This document shows, piece by piece, positions 15,841 to 23,686 of a stretch of 64,000 nt of DNA. The stretch spans positions 1-64,000 of IMG/VR virus record IMGVR_UViG_3300031857_000028; one strand, written 5' to 3'. Below the pieces are notes generated by a model that was given only the letters and a program-made list of their open reading frames with translations, had not been told where the DNA came from and did not search any database. Source of the stretch: a virus. Each line of letters opens with the position of its first letter. Position 1 is the stretch's first letter. The position numbers and the translations under genes were made by a program.

Positions 15841-16940
15841 TAAAACTCTCCGTATTCTCGGATACTCACACCCACAGGGAAAATTGGAATACCATCCTTA
15901 CTCAGCTCAAAGAATCGTACAGTGAGAAACTTGCCGACCAGTTCCTTACGGTTCTTATAGAGTTCAGCACGATTCTCCTGCGAACCCTCCGGGCGACAAT
16001 TAAACCGTGCACCAGAATCAGTCTCCAATTCAAAAATTGCGAGGCCGGTATCAGAACCGTCGCCGTCAACAACATTAACAATACGATATTCTGCATCAAC
16101 AAAATCCTTGAGTTTCAAAAGTGAATACGAACGTTTACCGATTTCATAGAAAGATGCGGGGTCACGAACCATTGTTCCCTCAAACCCATCACTCACAAAC
16201 AATCGGTGAAGATGCATTACTTGTGATTCATCGTCTGCTCGTACCGTATTAACAATCTTGATATTCTCCGGCGCATTCCGACAAATATCTTCGATAATTC
16301 GATACCGTTCTACATACGGCAAATCGGCATCTACAATATCATACACATGATAGAGCAACTTAGAAGACAGTTCTGGACGATACTTCTTGATTGCCTTCAT
16401 ACTTTCCTGTAGGAGTTGATTACCCGGTAGCATGAGTTCACCATCCAAAATAAATCCCGCCGTATCGAACGCGAGGTGCTTAATTACATCGGGAATCACC
16501 TGCTTATTACCCCGACTCCATCCCTCAAATCCATCAAACAGCATACGCATGCCATTCAGTTTGGGTTGCACGAATACAGGAAAATCCATCTTACCCTTAT
16601 GGTCAGAGAACTTGTGTGCTAGCATCGGCATGGGATACATCTGACGAGTTTCCCCGTCATATCCGAATCCTCTGTCTCGTTGCTTCTTGATAATAGCATC
16701 AAACTCAAACTCAGCCTGTTCCTTACTATCACGAGCGTTTGCACGACCCTCATTAGTAGGTGTAGCGTAGTAAGGTTCCGAAAACTGGCGCTTAGTTTCC
16801 TTACCTGTCTTACTGATTTGATACCATTCAGTCTGTGTGAAGTACTGGTCGCCGTCCAGAAGAATGTGCAATCGCCAGAACTTTTTTCCGCCGGACTTAT
16901 TTTCACCAATCAGCCAATCACTGGTTTTGATAATAACCAT
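15840..16940 (-). CDS. lig: ATP-dependent DNA ligase
   Basis: This 366-residue enzyme seals nicks using ATP. The nucleophile Lys is residue 127 in motif I (QPKLNGMRM; Asn replaces the common Asp of KxDG). Motif III is ILDGELML, motif IV is DGFEGTMVRDP and motif V is LLKLKDFVDAEY. An N-terminal domain of about 100 residues has a WGR-like start (FWRLHILLDGDQYFTQTEWY) and probably binds DNA. An OB-fold follows the core (KFLTVRFFELSKDGIPIFPVG). It is the first gene of a long replication and modification operon, preceded by a sigma70-type promoter and an AAGGATAA ribosome site. Confidence 0.93.
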   Translation of the reverse strand: MVIIKTSDWLIGENKSGGKKFWRLHILLDGDQYFTQTEWYQISKTGKETKRQFSEPYYATPTNEGRANARDSKEQAEFEFDAIIKKQRDRGFGYDGETRQMYPMPMLAHKFSDHKGKMDFPVFVQPKLNGMRMLFDGFEGWSRGNKQVIPDVIKHLAFDTAGFILDGELMLPGNQLLQESMKAIKKYRPELSSKLLYHVYDIVDADLPYVERYRIIEDICRNAPENIKIVNTVRADDESQVMHLHRLFVSDGFEGTMVRDPASFYEIGKRSYSLLKLKDFVDAEYRIVNVVDGDGSDTGLAIFELETDSGARFNCRPEGSQENRAELYKNRKELVGKFLTVRFFELSKDGIPIFPVGVSIREYGEF

Positions 16941-16970
16941 ATAATATTATCCTTGAAAGGGTTACACTGT

Positions 16971-16999
16971 AATATACTGAATATGACCTAGAATGTCAA
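16971..16999 (-). promoter_or_regulatory. Sigma70-type promoter for the ligase operon
   Basis: On the minus strand TTGACA (16999-16994) is followed by a 17-base spacer and TATATT (16976-16971), about 30 bases before ATG 16940. It overlaps the end of the polymerase gene by a few bases at most and lies in the 61-base gap. Confidence 0.7.
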
Positions 17000-17001
17000 G
17001 G

Positions 17002-19512
17002 TTAGAATGCGAAGAAATCACTCGCATTTTGATTTACCTCCGTGGGTATGTTCCCCCAATTTAATGCGGTATAAAAATCTTCTAATTTATTTTTTAATTC
17101 ATTATCGAATAGGGCATCAGTATCCATGAATTTATCAACTAAGTCAATAATTTCTTTCGGGTCATGATATCCCTTAACAGCAACCGCATCGATTTGTAAT
17201 GGATTATTTTTCAGATATACATATTTGATTTTTTCCCCATCAGAAATCTTTTCATACTGTGTATGAATACCATAATACTTTAATAATCTATTGTATACGA
17301 TTGCCGCCTTAATGTGCGCAGGTGTTCCTTTCCTAAACTTATTTAATGCATTCGTGGGCTCCGAATCATATTCCGATATGTTGTTTGCCGAAGTATTTCT
17401 TGCAACTTCCAAGTAATTAACCGTCTCCAAAGATTGTTTCAATTCCAATACTCTGTTATCAATAATATCTTTGGAAACTTTTTTAAGAATATCCTTTAGA
17501 AGTTGCGTCATGAATTCACGGAACACTTTAGGAAAACTGGAACGTACTACGTCCAACCCTTTCACCACCATTTTATTTACGTCTTGGTTTGTTTCCAAAT
17601 CATACACCTTATCAAGAGCATATCGTTTCTTGGATACCCAGAAGCCGGTCGAGGCAACTGATTCACCCTTAATGAATAATTTGTGATTATCACAGTTAAA
17701 TGCTTTCTTAGCAAATGTATCATAAAAACGATTTAATGTAGCTTCCATTTCCCGAGCCTTATCAATCGTAAACTGCTTGCAATCACAACCATTGGGCATG
17801 ATGGGCGTTGCAGATGCATAGATGGAATCAGTATCAATATATGTTACATGGTCCCCTTCCATACCCAATAACTTCTCGTAATGCTTATTTACCACCTTAG
17901 CAGTAGATTTAATTACGTCTTGACCCGTAATCGTTACGGCGGCGGCATTATCAACGTCATAGAAACGGAAAACGGGAAGACCAAGAACACCGTATAGAGA
18001 ATTCAAGAAAATCTTTTGAATATGCTGACGACGGTCATAATACGATGCCTTGTCCTTATCACCTTCGTTTACATACTTCTTCATTAGATTCTTATACTCA
18101 ACACGTTGTGCAAACCATGTTTCAAGAATTTCTGGAATGATTCCCCGTTTCTGATTGGAATACAGCACCCCGTTCGAACTAATCGTTAGATTATTCTCTG
18201 TGAGAAATTCCATGAACGTGTTGTAATCCATTTCCATCGATGCAGTTGTTCCCTTCTCCTCCACAACATACGCAACAATTTCTTTACGGAAATGTTGTTC
18301 CATATTCCAATTTCTCACAAACCCAATCTTCGTTTCAGGACTAATGTTGAGACTCATAATAATACTTGGATACAGAGATTGTAAGTCGAGTGAATACACC
18401 CAATCATACAATCCAGGAATAGGGTCTTTTACAAATGCTCCAACGAACCCGTCGCCCTCTGACTCCATCTTATCACGACCGCCGTCGGGTTTATCAGTTA
18501 CAACAATCCCTTTGCGATGTAGATAGGTAACGATAGTTCCTTCTAGGAAACGGGATGACATGTTATAATCTTCATACGGAACATGACCGATATGGCAAAT
18601 GCCACGTACCAATTCAATTAGATTCAATTTCTTGTCAAGGTCTACAATAAGACGCACGTCTTCCAGGTTATATTCAATAAACTTATTGAGGTCATCACGG
18701 AATAGTTGGTCGAGTGAACCATCGTATTCTACCTTACCTCGTCCTAGTTCTGTGCGAGCAACCGTGTCTAAACGATAATTCTGAAGTTGCGTGTAAGTAA
18801 ATTTCTTATACAAGTCGAGATAGTCCAGACAGGATACGCCAGCAATTCTGTAACGTTCTAATCGTTCAGAGTACTTTACCTTTCCAATAGGACTGAGCCG
18901 ATTTGCAATACCGGTTCCACAAACTTGCTTCAAACGATTGTACAAATACGGTACGTCGAATCCATTACTATTCCAACCCGTCAAAATTGTGGGCTGAATT
19001 TGTTCGTACACGGTTATGAACTTATGTAATAAGTCTTGTTCAGAATGGCAGAACATAATATCTGCTACTTCCGTGTTTCTATCCGTATACAGTTGTTGCG
19101 CGTCCAACACAAATACGGAATATTTTTCTATCGTTGGGTCGTATACCGCAATAGAAGTAATTTCGTTATTTGGATTCTGAGTATTTGGGATGCCGTTTGC
19201 CATCGACACCTCAATGTCAAAATACATAATAACGTTTCCTTCGGACGGATTATCTTCGTGTAAGTATAAATCAGTTAACACACGAGTTTCCTTACTCAAA
19301 TCACTTTCGAACACACTTGGATGACCCTTCGTAAATCGGCGAGTCTTAGACACTCGTTCACCGGTCATACTCAGATATTTTCCACTCGGGTCTTTTACGT
19401 ATGCATAATTAAATTCTGATAACGGACACGTTACCAATCCTTTTACATCGTCCCATACATAAACGGTTTGTTCATCGGTGTTTTGGTCAATATAAATATT
19501 TTGATATGCCAT
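17002..19512 (-). CDS. gp43: Family B DNA polymerase, T4 gp43-like
   Basis: This 836-residue replicative polymerase has a complete proofreading exonuclease: FDIEV (98-102), NSNGFDVPYLYNR and the Exo III YNLEDVRLI. Polymerase motif A is DLQSLYPSIIMSLN (about 373), motif B KIFLNSLYGVLGL (about 505) and motif C YIDTDSIY (about 556), with the KKRY motif after it. The C terminus ends in NASDFFAF, a likely clamp-binding tail. The length is slightly below T4 gp43. The ribosome site is unusually poor and the start follows the dUTPase terminator, so it probably has its own promoter. It works with the clamp, clamp loader, gp41-like helicase and gp32-like protein. Confidence 0.96.
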   Translation of the reverse strand: MAYQNIYIDQNTDEQTVYVWDDVKGLVTCPLSEFNYAYVKDPSGKYLSMTGERVSKTRRFTKGHPSVFESDLSKETRVLTDLYLHEDNPSEGNVIMYFDIEVSMANGIPNTQNPNNEITSIAVYDPTIEKYSVFVLDAQQLYTDRNTEVADIMFCHSEQDLLHKFITVYEQIQPTILTGWNSNGFDVPYLYNRLKQVCGTGIANRLSPIGKVKYSERLERYRIAGVSCLDYLDLYKKFTYTQLQNYRLDTVARTELGRGKVEYDGSLDQLFRDDLNKFIEYNLEDVRLIVDLDKKLNLIELVRGICHIGHVPYEDYNMSSRFLEGTIVTYLHRKGIVVTDKPDGGRDKMESEGDGFVGAFVKDPIPGLYDWVYSLDLQSLYPSIIMSLNISPETKIGFVRNWNMEQHFRKEIVAYVVEEKGTTASMEMDYNTFMEFLTENNLTISSNGVLYSNQKRGIIPEILETWFAQRVEYKNLMKKYVNEGDKDKASYYDRRQHIQKIFLNSLYGVLGLPVFRFYDVDNAAAVTITGQDVIKSTAKVVNKHYEKLLGMEGDHVTYIDTDSIYASATPIMPNGCDCKQFTIDKAREMEATLNRFYDTFAKKAFNCDNHKLFIKGESVASTGFWVSKKRYALDKVYDLETNQDVNKMVVKGLDVVRSSFPKVFREFMTQLLKDILKKVSKDIIDNRVLELKQSLETVNYLEVARNTSANNISEYDSEPTNALNKFRKGTPAHIKAAIVYNRLLKYYGIHTQYEKISDGEKIKYVYLKNNPLQIDAVAVKGYHDPKEIIDLVDKFMDTDALFDNELKNKLEDFYTALNWGNIPTEVNQNASDFFAF

Positions 19513-19540
19513 AAATTATAAATGCTAGGGTATAGTATAA

Positions 19541-19574
19541 ACATACAACAAAGGGACTTGAAACTCAAGTCCCT
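19541..19574 (-). terminator. Strong factor-independent terminator overlapping the dUTPase stop
   Basis: AGGGACTTGA (19552-19561) and TCAAGTCCCT (19565-19574) form a perfect 10-bp stem with a 3-base loop. On the minus strand it is followed by TTTGTTGTATGTTT. The dUTPase stop codon lies inside the stem. It closes the operon running from UvsX or the reductase to dUTPase and isolates the polymerase gene. Confidence 0.8.
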
Positions 19575-19984
19575 GTTGAACCAAATCCCTTATCATTTCT
19601 ACCATCAGAAGATTCTAATTGCGTCACTTCTTCTACAATAAAATCCACCGTAGGTACTAGAATTAACTGTGCAATCTTTTCTCCGTGGCTAATCCGTTGA
19701 ACATCTTCACCCGCGTTGTGGAGAGCAACTTTAATTTCTCCCGTATACCCATTGTCAATGACTCCTGCGACAACAAACAAATTTCGTTTAGTTGCCACAC
19801 TGGAACGGTCACGGATAAGTGCTCCGTATCCCTCTGGGAATTGAATACACACTCCTGTACCCACCAATTCCGTTTGGCCCGGATAAATCGTGGTGACTCC
19901 CAAACTAAATAGGTCATATCCCAAATCACCGGCATGTGCTTTTTGCGGTAGTCCTGCATCAAAAAATAACTTTTTAACCTTCAT
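19565..19984 (-). CDS. dut: dUTPase (dUTP pyrophosphatase)
   Basis: This 139-residue trimeric enzyme hydrolyses dUTP to dUMP, keeping uracil out of DNA and feeding dTMP synthesis. All five motifs are visible: AHAGDLGYDLFS, RDRSSVA, GVIDNGYTGEIKVAL, RISHGEKIAQLIL and the C-terminal arm GRNDKGFGSTGT. The length is standard. The ATG overlaps the thioredoxin stop by 11 bases. It is the last gene of the nucleotide-metabolism run headed by the ribonucleotide reductase. Confidence 0.96.
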   Translation of the reverse strand: MKVKKLFFDAGLPQKAHAGDLGYDLFSLGVTTIYPGQTELVGTGVCIQFPEGYGALIRDRSSVATKRNLFVVAGVIDNGYTGEIKVALHNAGEDVQRISHGEKIAQLILVPTVDFIVEEVTQLESSDGRNDKGFGSTGT

Positions 19985-20357
19985 TTATTTTACCCCCATG
20001 TTGTTTAAACACTTCATCTATTACTTCATATATAAACTTTTTCATTGTAGCCTCATCACCACCACCAATTTTTTCAGTAGCATTCTGGCCACGAAAAAAC
20101 GACTTAAAGTGAGGGACTCCATTGATTCCATACGTGGTAGACACAAACTCCTTTTGTTCTACAGGTTCCCACGCATTTATCTTAAAAAATTGAATATCAA
20201 CTGGCATACCTTCAAACAAGGTTGAAACTGCCTCGTAGTGGGGCATAGTAGCTTTACAGGGACCACATGTGGGACCATAAAACATTACTACCCTAATTAT
20301 ACTATCTTGGTATGGAAGAGGCTCAATCATCTCAGCCATGGTAATTTCCGTGACCAT
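19974..20357 (-). CDS. Thioredoxin-like protein 1 (CGPC)
   Basis: This 127-residue protein has a thioredoxin fold with the active site CGPC in MFYGPTCGPCKATM, and the cis-Pro in INGVPHF. A 15-residue N-terminal extension and a lengthened C-terminal helix set it apart from the second copy. In this operon a plausible role is to reduce the ribonucleotide reductase after each turnover. GGAG precedes ATG 20357. The presence of two different thioredoxins suggests separate partners. Confidence 0.88.
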   Translation of the reverse strand: MVTEITMAEMIEPLPYQDSIIRVVMFYGPTCGPCKATMPHYEAVSTLFEGMPVDIQFFKINAWEPVEQKEFVSTTYGINGVPHFKSFFRGQNATEKIGGGDEATMKKFIYEVIDEVFKQHGGKINEG

Positions 20358-20361
20358 ATTA

Positions 20362-20724
20362 TTACTCCAAATAACGTTTGAGTTTTGATTTTATTTTTTT
20401 GGTATTACTATTAATATCAGCTTCCCAGAGATGGATAAATTTATAACCAAGTTCTTGAAATCTAGTTTTTCTTTCTAAATCTCTAACCCAAATTTCTTGA
20501 GCAGTTTTCTTTTTTCCTTTATTAAAATAACTCGGTTTATATTTTTGTGGATTACAATGCCAGAAATCTCCATAACATTCAATAATATACTCGCCATTCA
20601 CCAAGAAGTCAACATTGTATTTATCAATCTCTATCTGTGCCTCAAATTTTACATTCAACCGTTTCAAAATATCATAGACTTTTTGTTCAATTTTATTTAA
20701 CGATGAACGTTTTTTACTACACAT
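20362..20724 (-). CDS. Vsr-like / DUF559-type endonuclease
   Basis: This 120-residue protein carries the PD-(D/E)XK variant of Vsr-like nucleases: YNVDFLVNGEYIIECYGDFWHCNP, with Asp and Glu metal ligands and the characteristic G-D-F-W-H-x-N-P. LGYKFIHLWEADI follows, as in mismatch-nicking and homing-type enzymes. Basic helices at both ends fit DNA binding. It sits between two thioredoxin genes in an operon with ribonucleotide reductase, a favoured location for free-standing homing endonucleases in T4-like phages. No intron or intein is evident nearby. Motifs quoted span residues of about 47-70 and 90-105. Confidence 0.8.
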   Translation of the reverse strand: MCSKKRSSLNKIEQKVYDILKRLNVKFEAQIEIDKYNVDFLVNGEYIIECYGDFWHCNPQKYKPSYFNKGKKKTAQEIWVRDLERKTRFQELGYKFIHLWEADINSNTKKIKSKLKRYLE

Positions 20725-20727
20725 ATA

Positions 20728-20994
20728 TTAGTCACTTAAAGCCGAAGTAATTGCATCAATATATTTTTGTTTTGATTGTAGTCCAACCATTCTATCTATC
20801 GTCTGGTTGTCTTTCTCAATAATTACCGTTGGAACATTTCTAATTGCATAGAGTTGTGCAATCATCGGCTTCTCATCAACATCTACGGTAATAAATTTTA
20901 CATCGGTAAATTGTTCTTCCAACTTTTTAAACTCGGGTGCTAAGAGTTTACAAGGGCCGCACCAAGGTGCGCTAAATCGTGTTACATGAATCAT
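20728..20994 (-). CDS. Thioredoxin-like protein 2 (WCGPC)
   Basis: This 88-residue minimal thioredoxin has the classical active site APWCGPCKLLAPEF (about residues 9-22), the FITVDVDEKP strand and the cis-Pro in RNVPTVII. It is shorter than cellular thioredoxins because it begins directly at the first core strand. Its ATG overlaps the TonB-receptor stop as ATGA. Electron donation to the ribonucleotide reductase encoded upstream is the likely function. Confidence 0.92.
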   Translation of the reverse strand: MIHVTRFSAPWCGPCKLLAPEFKKLEEQFTDVKFITVDVDEKPMIAQLYAIRNVPTVIIEKDNQTIDRMVGLQSKQKYIDAITSALSD

Positions 20995-23669
20995 TGTTTT
21001 ATTGAAACTCCAAATGAAAGTGTTCGTCCTGCATTAAATCCTTCACGCTCCATAGTTCCTTGTGTATAACTATAACGAGCGTCCAACAAATTACGCATAT
21101 CTAATCGTGCGGTGACATTGTGAGCCACCGGCATTTTAACTGTGACATCTAACAAGTTTCTGGCCTTTTCCACGATATTGGGAAGCGGCATAACACCTGC
21201 TGCAAAGATTCTGTCACCCACTCTATTAAAGAGAATGGTTGCGTTGGTTTTACCATCCAATGATGAATACGTCAATCCCGTGTTCATGACATACGGTGCT
21301 TGTCCAACCAAGGCTCTGGATTTGTCCGTCACCGTTAATGCTTGCGTGGTATCTAATTGTACCAACGAATGCATCAAAGTAATATTACTAAATGTACTCA
21401 CATGTGTCAAGAGTTGTTTACGAAGTTCTAGTTCCACGCCATAATTTGTTGCAGAGATGGCATTCTGGAATCGTGCTTGGTATGCCCCAGACGTTGCCTG
21501 TTCCAATCGTTCTATGGGGTTGATAAAGTGTTTGCTGAATACACCAACACTTATGACTTCATAATTCGTTGGAAACCATTCGTAACGAATATCTACATTA
21601 TTAATGAGTGCTCGTTGGAGATTACTATTTCCAGTAATACTCACACCACCTAATACGTCACGGAATGTAACCGGTGATAGTTCCCGATACTCTGGACGAG
21701 ATAGTGTGCGAGACACAGCAAATCGAAGATTTTGTGCGTCTGTTAATTTTGTATTAATTAATAATGACGGTAATACATCCATGTTTTCTAACCCAGACCC
21801 AGCTTCAAATCCACCTTGGGTTCTGGTATTTACTTTGATGGTTGCTGATTCCAAACGTCCACCAGCAATCATTCGTACCTTATCCGTTAATTGCCATTCT
21901 GACATTGCATAAGTAGCTTGTGTTACGTCGGATGCGGTATATGAACCGGCTTGTCCGATAGGTTGTACATTTACCGTAGTAGCTTGTTCTTTACTGAAAA
22001 TTACATTAGCAGGTTGTGCAGTAATCTCTTCGTTTGCTCTGGATATAAATGCATATATCGGTGCCTCTGCCGTTCTATTCGTGGTTCTACTATATAGTCC
22101 CACCTTAATAAGATTTTGATTCAACGTAAACGTGTGGTCTACTTGTCCTACGATATTGGTTTCTCCCAAATCGAAATAGACACGACGAGCACCGTCTAAC
22201 GAAGACAAAATACGATAGGTACCAGCAGATACACGAGAATATACCACATCAGAACGGTCGGGTTCTTTTCGAACAGTGTTACCATATGTCAATGACCATG
22301 CAGTTTTATTTGCATTGGATACTTGATGTTCACCCAGTGCGGTCATGTTCACCACTCCACGGGCAACATATCGTAACGTGGTACGAGCAATACTGTCATT
22401 TAGATTTTCATCAAATCCACCGTCTACTCGTGCTTCATTATCAGCATTTCTGGTAAGGGTAGTGTTCAATGCTATACGAGAGTTTTGACCTAACATTGCC
22501 GAAAGATTTGCTATTCCTCCCCACTGTACACCAACTCTGCCGGTGGTACCTTGTAACGTGGTAAGTGGTACCACGGTATTGTTTGCTCCTTGATTACCTA
22601 CGGCAGTAACTTCATCAGCCTTTCGTTCTTCAGAATATCCATAATTGGCACTAACAACATATCCAATACGTTTTCCAAGAATACTGTTTCCACCGGCAGA
22701 TACCCCCACTGACCCATTTCCCATTCCATTTCGATAAATGGGTGACCAAACATTACGTTGCTGAGTTACAATATCCTGCATCTGCTGTGGAGTTACTGTA
22801 CCAAAAAAATTTGCTTGCTGCAATGCGGTTGGCATGTTACGTGATGAACCGACTAATCCAAGTCTTTCACCGCCAACTCGTGGAGCAGTCGGCATATATT
22901 CATTGAGTACCACCGAGTTTCCACCAAACCCAACTGAATAATTCACTTCACGATTTGCAGGAAATTCCTTCGTACGAATATTAATATTTGCTCCAGCAAA
23001 GTCACCAGGTTGGTCTGGAGAGAATGTTTTACTGGTACTAATATCTTGAAGTAGTGATGTAGGAAATAAATCTAACGGAACAACTTTACGTTCTGGTTCT
23101 GGGCTTGGAATACGAACACCGTTTAATGCTGCCGTCGTATACCGTTCACTTAATCCACGAACTTGTAAGTATTTCCCATCTTGTACCGTAACACCGCTAA
23201 TACGCTGTGCTGCTTGTGCCGCATCTCCATCGGGGGAACGAGAGATTTGTTCTGCGGTAATAGCATTGACCACATTTGTCGAATTTCTTTGTTGATTCAA
23301 TGCTTCACTAATCGTTCCCTTTTCTTTTGCTGCCGTGACACTCACTGCCGCGAGTTGAATTTTTGCAGCAGTCAGTGACACATCTTGATTAATAATACCA
23401 TCGACGGGGACAACAATCCCAGTGATAGTCTTTGGGGTGTATCCAATACGACGAACTTGCAGGGTTACGGTGCCAGCTCCTACCTTCAACCGATACCGTC
23501 CGTCCAAGCCGGAGGCACCACCCGTTGTGGTACCTACGACTTGAATTCCTGCGTCCACGATACCTTGACCTGTCGTAGCGTCAAGGACTTTTCCAACAAT
23601 CTGACCAGTTTGTGCCTGAACCAATGTTGGACACAATATGAAAACAGCAGTTAATAATTTTCTCAACAT
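20991..23669 (-). CDS. TonB-dependent outer-membrane receptor
   Basis: This 892-residue protein looks like a complete TonB-dependent receptor: a Sec signal ending VQAQTG (about 20), a carboxypeptidase-regulatory-like beta domain (23-105; VGKVLDATTGQGIVDAGIQV), a plug (about 118-250; AQAAQRISGVTVQDGKYLQV, then RGLSERYTTAALNG and RIPSPEPERKVVP) and a long Tyr/Thr-rich barrel ending RTLSFGVSIKQ. Such receptors import cobalamin, siderophores or glycans in Gram-negatives and are hardly ever encoded by lytic phages. It lies in-operon between a B12-type reductase (gap 17 bases) and thioredoxin (ATGA overlap), so it is not a contig artefact. No ribosome site is visible before ATG 23669. Its substrate is unknown; cobalamin is a context-based guess. 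Confidence 0.92.
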   Translation of the reverse strand: MLRKLLTAVFILCPTLVQAQTGQIVGKVLDATTGQGIVDAGIQVVGTTTGGASGLDGRYRLKVGAGTVTLQVRRIGYTPKTITGIVVPVDGIINQDVSLTAAKIQLAAVSVTAAKEKGTISEALNQQRNSTNVVNAITAEQISRSPDGDAAQAAQRISGVTVQDGKYLQVRGLSERYTTAALNGVRIPSPEPERKVVPLDLFPTSLLQDISTSKTFSPDQPGDFAGANINIRTKEFPANREVNYSVGFGGNSVVLNEYMPTAPRVGGERLGLVGSSRNMPTALQQANFFGTVTPQQMQDIVTQQRNVWSPIYRNGMGNGSVGVSAGGNSILGKRIGYVVSANYGYSEERKADEVTAVGNQGANNTVVPLTTLQGTTGRVGVQWGGIANLSAMLGQNSRIALNTTLTRNADNEARVDGGFDENLNDSIARTTLRYVARGVVNMTALGEHQVSNANKTAWSLTYGNTVRKEPDRSDVVYSRVSAGTYRILSSLDGARRVYFDLGETNIVGQVDHTFTLNQNLIKVGLYSRTTNRTAEAPIYAFISRANEEITAQPANVIFSKEQATTVNVQPIGQAGSYTASDVTQATYAMSEWQLTDKVRMIAGGRLESATIKVNTRTQGGFEAGSGLENMDVLPSLLINTKLTDAQNLRFAVSRTLSRPEYRELSPVTFRDVLGGVSITGNSNLQRALINNVDIRYEWFPTNYEVISVGVFSKHFINPIERLEQATSGAYQARFQNAISATNYGVELELRKQLLTHVSTFSNITLMHSLVQLDTTQALTVTDKSRALVGQAPYVMNTGLTYSSLDGKTNATILFNRVGDRIFAAGVMPLPNIVEKARNLLDVTVKMPVAHNVTARLDMRNLLDARYSYTQGTMEREGFNAGRTLSFGVSIKQ

Positions 23670-23686
23670 AAGATTAGTATAAAGGT

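Noticed and set aside
19519-19567. Promoter TTGAGT-N17-TATGTT before the family B polymerase
   Set aside because: Both boxes match only four of six positions and the -35 lies in the terminator stem, so it was not listed as a feature.
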